Positions 1 to 5,054 of a stretch of DNA of 5,526 nucleotides are shown here, in pieces. The DNA comes from Methylotenera sp. (lineage in GTDB: Bacteria; Pseudomonadota; Gammaproteobacteria; Burkholderiales; Methylophilaceae): positions 1-5,526 of the forward strand of contig JACDEP010000144.1 in NCBI GenBank assembly GCA_013816325.1. Reading direction: 5' to 3'. The notes beneath the pieces were generated by a model. It saw only the letters and a list, made by a program, of their open reading frames with translations. It ran no database searches and was not told the DNA's origin. Numbering within the stretch: the stretch's first letter is position 1; each line of letters starts with the position of its first letter. The position numbers were made by a program, and so were the translations under genes.

Positions 1-551
1 TCAATAAGCTGTTGCAGGTAATACACACCATCGACAAATTGCTGCATAGGCACTGGCAAAATTTCTTGGGCTGACAATTTACGCACGCCTATGCCCTGCG
101 AGCCAAATAGCGGTTTAATGACTAATGGCTGTTGTTGCTCAGCCATCATCTGGCGGGTGTTTTCAGCTTCTTTTCTAGATTCGCATATCCAGGTGGCTGG
201 CGTAGGCACATTATTTTTATGCAGAAGAAAACTGGTCATCGCTTTATCCACCGTACGCTCTATAGCTTTTGGCTGGTTATAGATGACAACATCAGACTGC
301 TGCAGCATATGCAGGATATTGAGCCGTGTCATCACCTGTTGCAAAGTACCAGCCTGTATGCCCCGCACAAAAGCCCCGCGCGGCAGTCGTTCAAAGAATG
401 GAATGCTAATTACATCATTTTGGTCATGGGTGATATGTAGGCTGCAATCATTGAGCGGTATAAAAATAGCTTCTACATCACGTTCTGCAAAAGCCTGTTT
501 TAGCTGCAATCCATGCCAACCTGGGTCTTCAGTAAATATAGGGATTTTCAA
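1..551 (-). CDS. orf7: RimK-like ATP-grasp ligase of the H4MPT gene island (Orf7), C-terminus cut off by the window edge
   Basis: The first 183 residues are present; the rest lies left of position 1. The start is TTG at 551: an in-frame TAA lies two codons upstream, and the next in-frame ATG would remove about 70 residues, including the typical opening FTEDPGWHG (residues 7-15). Residues 91-110 (YNQPKAIERT, then VDKAMTSFLL) and 144-156 (VIKPLFGSQGIGV) are the pre-ATP-grasp and glycine-rich ATP-binding segments of RimK-type amino-acid ligases; K146 is the expected phosphate-binding lysine. RimK relatives form amide bonds, usually adding glutamate, and archaeal MptN adds glutamate to H4MPT. A role in glutamylating H4MPT or the methanofuran analogue is inferred from family and neighbours and is not shown here. 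The gene begins 25 bases after the mch stop, so it is probably the last visible cistron of the operon. The metal-binding C-terminal half cannot be inspected. Confidence 0.85.
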   Translation of the reverse strand, partial: MKIPIFTEDPGWHGLQLKQAFAERDVEAIFIPLNDCSLHITHDQNDVISIPFFERLPRGAFVRGIQAGTLQQVMTRLNILHMLQQSDVVIYNQPKAIERTVDKAMTSFLLHKNNVPTPATWICESRKEAENTRQMMAEQQQPLVIKPLFGSQGIGVRKLSAQEILPVPMQQFVDGVYYLQQLI

Positions 552-556
552 AACTT

Positions 557-579
557 AAAACTCTATGACTAAAACTCTA
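557..579 (-). repeat. 9-base direct repeat bridging the mch stop and the orf7 leader
   Basis: AAAACTCTA occurs at 557-565 and again at 571-579 on the plus strand, separated by TGACT, giving a period of 14. On the coding strand this is TAGAGTTTT twice. The first copy supplies the mch stop codon TAG and the second supplies the only ribosome-binding-like bases ahead of orf7. Confidence 0.7.
561..565 (-). promoter_or_regulatory. Weak ribosome binding site for orf7
   Basis: On the minus strand TAGAG sits 9 bases ahead of the TTG start at 551. It is a poor Shine-Dalgarno match, and it belongs to the second copy of a 9-base direct repeat whose first copy carries the mch stop codon. With a weak site and a TTG start, translation probably depends partly on ribosomes finishing mch. 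Confidence 0.35.
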
Positions 580-1569
580 CGAAAAAGACAGCGCAATCAA
601 TTCTGCATTTAATTGGCCACCTTCAAACACATTGCCTGTGTCCACATTGGTAACGGTGACTTTTGCCGGGCTGAATAACATTGGGTCTATTAGGTAAAAA
701 TCCATACTATAGAATTTAAATATTTCACTAAAGGTCTTGCCGTAATCTTTTGAGGCGCTACTAGGTAAATTAAGCGCCAGCGCAGCAGCAGCAACATCAT
801 CGCCTTTCACCTGCAAATTTACAGCGCCACCGAACAGAATTGCATCATTTGTGCGCCCCATTGCGGTAATAAAATCTGTTGATACTGGCGGTAAAACCGC
901 CATACCGCTGCCGCTCACGATATGCGCCAGCGGAAAGTGCAGGGCATGGGCCTTATGAAGCGCCACCTCTAAGACACGGCCAACTATTTGTGTAGCACCG
1001 GCAATACTCGTAGTAGGCGTTAGAATAAGGGTCAGGTTTTCTGCAGAAATTTTGGTGTCATGCAAAATCTTTTCGATGACTTCAATCGGTGGAGTTTGGG
1101 TGGTTTCCAGCACCAGACAAGTGCTTGATGCTTCGTCCTCGTATTCAAGTTGCATAAATAACTCTTCACGCTGCGCTAAAGCGCGTGCGGGACCAGAACC
1201 TAAGGAAAAGAATTTATCGTGCGTCAGTGCCCAGCCAGCATATTGGCTTGCGAGGCAAGCTAATACTGGCTCTTGGGACTGTACTGAAATTGCATTCGGC
1301 CAGTTGGTAAAGCTACTATCGGTAAGCAAAGCAACCTTACCCAAGCCACCCATACAGATTTCCGCTATCAACCGCCCTGCTTCTGCGGTACCGGCTATTT
1401 TGATGCCAGCATCAACGATGGTACAGCCGGTCTCATGCTGAGAAACCCCTAGTTGCAAATTATCAGCTTGTGCTAATAATTGATCTAAAAGAGGCTTACT
1501 CAGTTGATTAACACTGGGCCGAGTAACACTTAATTGGGAAAGTTTTAGGGAAGTATCCATAACTTGCAC
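577..1569 (-). CDS. mch: Methenyltetrahydromethanopterin cyclohydrolase
   Basis: Mch is a cytoplasmic enzyme that hydrolyses 5,10-methenyl-H4MPT to formyl-H4MPT, directly after the MtdB step. The 330 residues match the usual family size. Characteristic blocks are IVDAGIKIAGTAEAGR (51-66) followed by LIAEICMGGLG (67-77), GSGPARAL (124-131), LTPTTSIAGATQIVGR (183-198), SGSGMAVLPPVSTDF (219-233), GRTNDAILFGG (238-248), and a C-terminal stretch with ASKDYGKTFSEIF (272-284) and NVFEGG (313-318). The start is GTG at 1569, chosen because AAGAGG lies 5 bases ahead; an ATG three codons later (1560) would leave that site 14 bases away. The gene follows orf5 by 22 bases and precedes orf7 by 25. It appears intact with no missing block. 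In the Methylobacterium extorquens cluster, as I recall it, mch directly follows mtdB; here orf5 lies between them. Confidence 0.97.
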   Translation of the reverse strand: MQVMDTSLKLSQLSVTRPSVNQLSKPLLDQLLAQADNLQLGVSQHETGCTIVDAGIKIAGTAEAGRLIAEICMGGLGKVALLTDSSFTNWPNAISVQSQEPVLACLASQYAGWALTHDKFFSLGSGPARALAQREELFMQLEYEDEASSTCLVLETTQTPPIEVIEKILHDTKISAENLTLILTPTTSIAGATQIVGRVLEVALHKAHALHFPLAHIVSGSGMAVLPPVSTDFITAMGRTNDAILFGGAVNLQVKGDDVAAAALALNLPSSASKDYGKTFSEIFKFYSMDFYLIDPMLFSPAKVTVTNVDTGNVFEGGQLNAELIALSFS

Positions 1570-1574
1570 GCTGA

Positions 1575-1580
1575 CCTCTT
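1575..1580 (-). promoter_or_regulatory. Ribosome binding site deciding the GTG start of mch
   Basis: AAGAGG on the minus strand, followed by five bases (TCAGC) and GTG at 1569. It is the best Shine-Dalgarno match among the five minus-strand genes and favours the GTG start over the ATG at 1560. This agrees with Mch being needed in catalytic amounts while its ATP-grasp neighbours may be made at lower levels. Confidence 0.65.
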
Positions 1581-1591
1581 ACTTATATTTT

Positions 1592-2716
1592 TTATCGGAA
1601 TGCTGAATGCAGCATTTTAACTCTAGCCATCACTAATTGCTTGGCCGCCTCTGCATTTTCTGCATTTGCAAATACAGTGCAAACCGGCTGACCTGCCTTT
1701 AAATGGATGGCCTCGTTTTGCAAAGCGGGAGTATCCGTCACCCACTGCGGCCAATCAAATGAAGGCGAAATCGTCATATCTTCAACTGCATAAACAATAG
1801 CATGTGCTTTAGATAAGTTTAGTTTTTTATTCATTAGTTTTTTATTGAATTGCTTATTCACTGTTTTTTCATTCATCACCGCTTGCAAATGTCGGTTAAA
1901 CAAATCGGCATCTTCATATAAATCAAAAGTAGCACTTAGCCTGGGGTTCACTTCCAGCACATAGGCAGTACCATTTTCAATCAGGGCATCTAGGCTATTC
2001 AAGCCTATCAAGCCGAATTCCAATGTGAGCTTTTGCGCGGCTTGGATTAGTTGCTGCTGAATGTCTAATGGCAACTCAATATTGCCAACTGCTCCGCCGT
2101 AGCGGAATAGCGTTTTTTCGCTTGCGTTCAACCATTGTTCATTGAATCCAATAGTTTCGACAGTATTATGTTGCGCTAGGAATAGCAATGAGACTGGACG
2201 TCCATCGATATACTCTTGGAAATATTGGTTATTGTCCAATCGGCATTTTGGAGTCGCAATGCTAATATGCGTTCCACCACAGCCGCCCGCAGACTTTTTT
2301 AAATATTTACCTCCATTAGGCCAAGTATTCAATATTTGAGGATGGGGAATATCAAGCTTTTGCAGTGCATTGAAGAAACTGGCACCGGTTTTGACAGCAC
2401 TTACTGTAGGAACCGAATTCCCCATGAGTGGTATATAGCTGGCAATTTTTTGCAAGAGTTCAGGCTGCGCATCAAAACCGCTGGCATAGACAAAACCTTG
2501 AAAACGGCTAGATTCAAATTGACTGACTATATTTAACAAATCATCGGCCTTAAAGCCATGCTCATCAAAATCCACCATTATGGTATGGTCTGCCAACGCC
2601 AATGTCTGTGCATCGGTAAAGCCATCGATCGCGGTAACCTGAAAGCCTGCTGCCTTAGCGGCAACCACGAAAGGCCGCGCTGATAAGCCAACAATTAAGA
2701 TTGCAGCATTGCCCAA
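1592..2716 (-). CDS. orf5: ATP-grasp protein of unknown substrate in the H4MPT island (Orf5)
   Basis: A 374-residue soluble protein. Residues 5-30 (ILIVGLSARPFVVAA onward, then VTAID) form a Rossmann-like pre-ATP-grasp domain. KSAGGCGGTHI (141-151) is the glycine-rich ATP-binding loop with K141. QEYIDGRPVSLLFL (167-180) is the hinge strand. NSLDALIENGTAYVLEVNPR (240-259) carries the expected Mg-binding E255 and N257. The active site therefore looks complete, and the protein should be an ATP-dependent carboxylate-amine or thiol ligase. The name follows orf5 of the Methylobacterium H4MPT cluster; I know of no assigned reaction. A role in H4MPT or methylofuran synthesis is inferred from context only. 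The start is TTG at 2716: an in-frame TAG lies seven codons upstream, and no convincing Shine-Dalgarno site precedes it. A lysine/asparagine-rich linker (about 283-301) contains a short duplication. The gene is 37 bases after mtdB and 22 before mch. Confidence 0.85.
   Translation of the reverse strand: MGNAAILIVGLSARPFVVAAKAAGFQVTAIDGFTDAQTLALADHTIMVDFDEHGFKADDLLNIVSQFESSRFQGFVYASGFDAQPELLQKIASYIPLMGNSVPTVSAVKTGASFFNALQKLDIPHPQILNTWPNGGKYLKKSAGGCGGTHISIATPKCRLDNNQYFQEYIDGRPVSLLFLAQHNTVETIGFNEQWLNASEKTLFRYGGAVGNIELPLDIQQQLIQAAQKLTLEFGLIGLNSLDALIENGTAYVLEVNPRLSATFDLYEDADLFNRHLQAVMNEKTVNKQFNKKLMNKKLNLSKAHAIVYAVEDMTISPSFDWPQWVTDTPALQNEAIHLKAGQPVCTVFANAENAEAAKQLVMARVKMLHSAFR
1819..1846. repeat. 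In-frame 15-base tandem duplication in the orf5 linker
   Basis: TTAGTTTTTTATT occurs at 1819-1831 and 1834-1846, a period of 15 bases. On the coding strand it gives the peptide repeat NKKLM NKKLN around residues 291-300 of Orf5, with a related NKQF just before. The stretch is AT-rich and lies between the ATP-grasp core and the small C-terminal region, so it probably tolerates length change by slippage. Confidence 0.75.
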
Positions 2717-2753
2717 GTTTAATCTGCTGTTAGTCTAGCAATTATTGCCGCAG

Positions 2754-3653
2754 TTATTTCTTGAGCAATTCACGCGCAAGGTTAAATGCCGACATGAACT
2801 CAAGCACTTGCGGTTTATCCGCAGATAGCATCTGTTTTAATAGCCCATGTTGTGTACTGTACTTCAATTGCCCAATCGCCAACGCACCAATCCCATAAAT
2901 TTGGCTGTTCGCAATCTGTACGCCATCGTCACTAACGCCAATGCCTTGTACGCCTAGCGGGGGCACTGCATTTACATCTGCTGCCACTTTAAGGTGCTTC
3001 GCGTTTTGTAATAGCGCTGTGCCAATGACTTCTACACCGGCTGCGGCGGCGCAGATGACTATTTCGCTATCAGCTAATATCTCCTGTTTAGACATATCAG
3101 AAGCCCCGCTCACTACTTGCATATGGATAGCATACTGCGAGTTCCAAACAGCGGCTTTTTGTTCTAAATCTGCCACGGACCGATGCGCAACAAGTTGAAT
3201 TTTTGCGCCTTGCAAAGCTGCAATAATCGCAGCGCAGCTACCTACCGGGCCTAATGCGCCAAATACGCTGAGTGTTTTCCCAGCCAAGTCTTCATTGAAT
3301 TGTTTTTTCAGGTGGAATTCCACTTTGGCTATCATTGCCGCTGCGGTGGTAAATGCCCCTGAAGGGTCAGCAAATACAGCGCATGCGAACGGGGCGAACA
3401 TGGCGTTTTTAGAAGCGTTTAACATTTGCATTGCCAGGTCAATATCACGTCCACCGATAAACACCCCTTCACGCTTCACCCCTGATGGGCTGCGCGAAAA
3501 AATAGCATCCTGGGTTAAGCCTGCAACCTCAGATAAAGCCACGTTGGTATAGGACATAATCTTGTCAAAGCCGGCATCAAACGCCATATTGACGTCAAAC
3601 GGACTAGCATTTTTAGCTGCGGTAATTAAATGCAAAATACTTACTTTTTCCAT
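2754..3653 (-). CDS. mtdB: NAD(P)-dependent methylenetetrahydromethanopterin dehydrogenase
   Basis: MtdB oxidises methylene-H4MPT, formed from formaldehyde and H4MPT, to methenyl-H4MPT while reducing NAD(P); Mch then acts on the product. The 299 residues suit the family. Substrate-side motifs are SPFDVNMAFDAGFD (17-30), LTQDAIFSRSP (46-56), GVFIGGRD (63-70) and FADPSGAFTTAAAM (94-107). The Rossmann dinucleotide loop is FGALGPVG (131-138), ending the second strand at LVAHRS (154-159). ADVNAVPPLGVQGIG (225-239) and GIGALAIGQLKY (254-265) are the conserved C-terminal blocks. The SPFDVNMA opening and LTQDAIFSR segment point to MtdB rather than its NADP-specific relative MtdA. The start is ATG at 3653, with AAGAAG six bases upstream and an in-frame TAA four codons before it. 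It follows mptG by 36 bases and precedes orf5 by 37. Confidence 0.93.
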   Translation of the reverse strand: MEKVSILHLITAAKNASPFDVNMAFDAGFDKIMSYTNVALSEVAGLTQDAIFSRSPSGVKREGVFIGGRDIDLAMQMLNASKNAMFAPFACAVFADPSGAFTTAAAMIAKVEFHLKKQFNEDLAGKTLSVFGALGPVGSCAAIIAALQGAKIQLVAHRSVADLEQKAAVWNSQYAIHMQVVSGASDMSKQEILADSEIVICAAAAGVEVIGTALLQNAKHLKVAADVNAVPPLGVQGIGVSDDGVQIANSQIYGIGALAIGQLKYSTQHGLLKQMLSADKPQVLEFMSAFNLARELLKK

Positions 3654-3659
3654 AATTGG

Positions 3660-3665
3660 CTTCTT
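3660..3665 (-). promoter_or_regulatory. Ribosome binding site of mtdB
   Basis: AAGAAG on the minus strand ends six bases ahead of the ATG at 3653. It is purine-rich and well spaced but only a partial match to AGGAGG. Confidence 0.45.
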
Positions 3666-3689
3666 AATTTACAGTTTAAGTCATTAATT

Positions 3690-4694
3690 TTAGATAGCTA
3701 CAAGTTGATCATTTACAGTACGCTCAATATTAGCGCCTTGATTGCTTGCGCTGCAAATCATCCAATTTAGGGCGTTATCTGTAAAAGTAGCTTTTAACTC
3801 TACCAAATTTTGGTTTGCTTCGTCAGCACTTTCAAACACTGCAAACCCGGTAGGTCCCCACGAGCTTTGCCCAAAACAGTCTATACCTAAGTGTTCCAAA
3901 TGCTTCAGTACTTGCCCTACACGTTTGCTGGCATAACGTCCGCCTTGGGCTGGCGCAAAGTAATCGCCTACATGTGCTTGCAATGCTTGAATGCTACGAC
4001 CGAAAGCAGGGAGGTCTTGCTCAATCAGGGCAGGCATGGCTTGCATGAGTACATGCCTGCATAATTGTGCTGCCACGCTTTCAGAAAATTCTGGTAACTG
4101 GTCAAACGCCTTCAATTCTTCATGTCCATGGATGCCTGGCTGCGTGGTGTCTAATATTAACAAAATTCGCCAATGTTCAGGGAAGTCGTATCTTGCTAGT
4201 AATGGTGGAATAGTGTTATTAGCTTTAGCCGGGGCAGTCCGCCCCCCGTCTATCAATACGCCGCCGTGTTCAAACGCAGCAATGCCAATACCAGAGCGGT
4301 TTCCGCGGTTAGTTAATAGGGCTATTTCCGCCACATTTAAATTTAAGCCATATAACTGGTTGATTGCAGCCCCTATGGAAAGAGCTAGTTGAGTGCCAGA
4401 GCCTAGACCGGCATGTTCAGGAATATGCTGGCCAATACTAAGATGAACATTGCCTGGCAGGGATAGTTTTTTTAACAACTGGGCGGCTATTGCGTGTGCA
4501 CGTTTCTGTACGGATGGAACACCAGTGACGAGCAACGCTTCTGAGTGCTTCATACAAAGCTCAAGCTTAGGGGCAGATAAGCTTAGCCCGATACTGCCAA
4601 ACTTTCTGCCCAAGCCACCGTGCAAATCAAAGAAGCCCATGTGCAGGCGCGCTGCAGTACTGACTTTGACGGCAATATTAAGGTCTTGGGGCAT
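3690..4694 (-). CDS. mptG: Beta-ribofuranosylaminobenzene 5'-phosphate (beta-RFAP) synthase
   Basis: The enzyme joins 4-aminobenzoate (or its hydroxy form) to phosphoribosyl pyrophosphate with loss of CO2 and pyrophosphate, the first committed step of H4MPT synthesis. The protein is 334 residues, a normal length. It has the GHMP-kinase-like fold signature: an opening VSTAARLHMGFFDLHG (11-26), the glycine-rich loop IPEHAGLGSGTQLALSIGAA (91-110), RSGIGIAAFEHGGVLIDGG (133-151), and the C-terminal motif GQSSWGPTGFAVF (275-287). The family does not phosphorylate despite the kinase-like fold. The ATG at 4694 is the only reasonable start because an in-frame TAG lies four codons upstream; only an A-rich AGAAAAG weakly resembles a ribosome binding site. 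It is the first gene of the minus-strand operon and is called orf4 in the Methylobacterium cluster as I recall. It faces away from ppsA across a 360-base spacer. Confidence 0.9.
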   Translation of the reverse strand: MPQDLNIAVKVSTAARLHMGFFDLHGGLGRKFGSIGLSLSAPKLELCMKHSEALLVTGVPSVQKRAHAIAAQLLKKLSLPGNVHLSIGQHIPEHAGLGSGTQLALSIGAAINQLYGLNLNVAEIALLTNRGNRSGIGIAAFEHGGVLIDGGRTAPAKANNTIPPLLARYDFPEHWRILLILDTTQPGIHGHEELKAFDQLPEFSESVAAQLCRHVLMQAMPALIEQDLPAFGRSIQALQAHVGDYFAPAQGGRYASKRVGQVLKHLEHLGIDCFGQSSWGPTGFAVFESADEANQNLVELKATFTDNALNWMICSASNQGANIERTVNDQLVAI

Positions 4695-4711
4695 TGTTTG
4701 GCTTTTCTAAG

Positions 4712-4739
4712 GGACGATTTATTGAAGGACAATTTATTG
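4712..4739. repeat. Near-perfect 13-base tandem repeat upstream of mptG
   Basis: GGACGATTTATTG at 4712-4724 and GGACAATTTATTG at 4727-4739 differ at one base and repeat every 15 bases. They lie 18-45 bases before the mptG start codon, inside the probable mRNA leader or over the promoter. Such a layout can be a pair of operator sites, a paired RNA-binding site in the leader, or a neutral duplication; sequence alone does not decide. Confidence 0.7.
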
Positions 4740-4923
4740 GTTGTATCTCAAATGCGGCATTTAAGTTGGATTCTTGCATTTTAGCTTACCACCTCGTCTT
4801 TTCCTATAAAAGTGTCATGCTGCTACACACTGAATATCAGATATGCCGCTTGAGCGCGCATTTTAAGGTGACAGCACACCTATATTTAGGCAAAATGTTA
4901 ACTTAATTTAAGAAGAATAAAAT

Positions 4924-4942
4924 ATTCCAAATATTTTGCAAT
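4924..4942. repeat. Imperfect 19-base dyad, possible operator
   Basis: The 19 bases form ATT-n-CAAA-nnn-TTTG-n-AAT, symmetric apart from one mismatched pair and the three central bases. The right arm overlaps the first TTGCAAT copy. It sits about 40 bases upstream of the predicted ppsA -35 box, where an activator or repressor could bind. The region is AT-rich, so chance symmetry is a real alternative. Confidence 0.3.
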
Positions 4943-4985
4943 GCTTGCCTCTAATAGCGGGTTAGCCTAATCGGACCATTGCAAA
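4935..4985. repeat. 9-base inverted repeat, arms four helical turns apart
   Basis: TTTGCAATG at 4935-4943 is the exact reverse complement of CATTGCAAA at 4977-4985, with 33 bases between them and centres 42 bases apart. The right arm covers the predicted ppsA -35 box (4979-4984). A third TTGCAAT lies at 5016-5022. This suggests a regulator binding site repeated over the ppsA promoter; the loop is too long for a likely terminator hairpin. Confidence 0.5.
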
Positions 4986-5007
4986 TATAGAATAAGTATT
5001 TTATAAG
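4979..5007 (+). promoter_or_regulatory. Sigma70-like promoter for ppsA
   Basis: The -35 box TTGCAA (4979-4984, 4 of 6 consensus) and the -10 box TATAAG (5002-5007, 5 of 6) are separated by the ideal 17 bases. Transcription would start near 5014, giving a leader of about 40 bases before the ppsA ATG. The -35 lies inside a repeated TTGCAAT motif, so binding of a regulator there would block or alter RNA polymerase access. Confidence 0.5.
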
Positions 5008-5011
5008 TTAA
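4984..5011 (-). promoter_or_regulatory. Possible opposing promoter for the mptG operon
   Basis: On the minus strand TTAACT (5011-5006, 4 of 6 to the -35 consensus) and TATATT (4989-4984, 5 of 6 to the -10) are 16 bases apart. It would give mptG a leader of nearly 290 bases and would overlap the ppsA promoter face to face. AT-rich DNA often yields such matches by chance, so this is only a candidate. Confidence 0.2.
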
Positions 5012-5044
5012 TCAGTTGCAATATCACTGCTTATTATCACCATC

Positions 5045-5049
5045 AAGGA
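5045..5049 (+). promoter_or_regulatory. Ribosome binding site of ppsA
   Basis: AAGGA ends five bases ahead of the ATG at 5055. It is a clear Shine-Dalgarno match and fixes the ppsA start. Confidence 0.65.
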
Positions 5050-5054
5050 CCACT

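Larger units (their letters stand above)
4695..5054. other. Divergent spacer between mptG and ppsA
   Basis: This AT-rich stretch of 360 bases holds no convincing gene. It must contain the start signals for both directions. The right third has a good promoter candidate for ppsA and three copies of TTGCAAT. The left end has a tandem 13-base repeat 18-45 bases from the mptG start codon. The middle (about 4745-4920) shows only short dyads such as ATATCAGATAT at 4834-4844. No clear mptG promoter, terminator hairpin or recognised riboswitch fold was seen. Confidence 0.7.

Noticed and set aside
91..558. Three overlapping plus-strand frames at the left edge
   Set aside because: The opposite strand encodes a clear RimK-like protein through this whole stretch, and the plus-strand translations show no family features.
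1052..1441. 129-codon plus-strand open frame opposite mch
   Set aside because: It lies entirely within the well-supported mch gene and its cysteine/serine-rich translation looks like an antisense shadow.
2738..2748. GCAATTATTGC dyad between mtdB and orf5 as a terminator
   Set aside because: The arms are five bases with one central base, too tight for a stable RNA hairpin, and no U-run follows, so it should not end transcription.
3991..4392. 133-codon plus-strand open frame opposite mptG
   Set aside because: It is an antisense shadow of conserved mptG motifs with no recognisable domain or ribosome binding site.
4834..4844. ATATCAGATAT dyad in the spacer as an operator
   Set aside because: It is perfect but only five bases per arm, AT-rich, and not repeated; chance is the simpler explanation.
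4694..4906. Plus-strand open frame of 70 codons in the divergent spacer
   Set aside because: It starts at a TTG overlapping the mptG start, ends inside the spacer, resembles no protein I know, and its repeated peptide (GRFIEG, then GQFIG) simply reflects the tandem DNA repeat.
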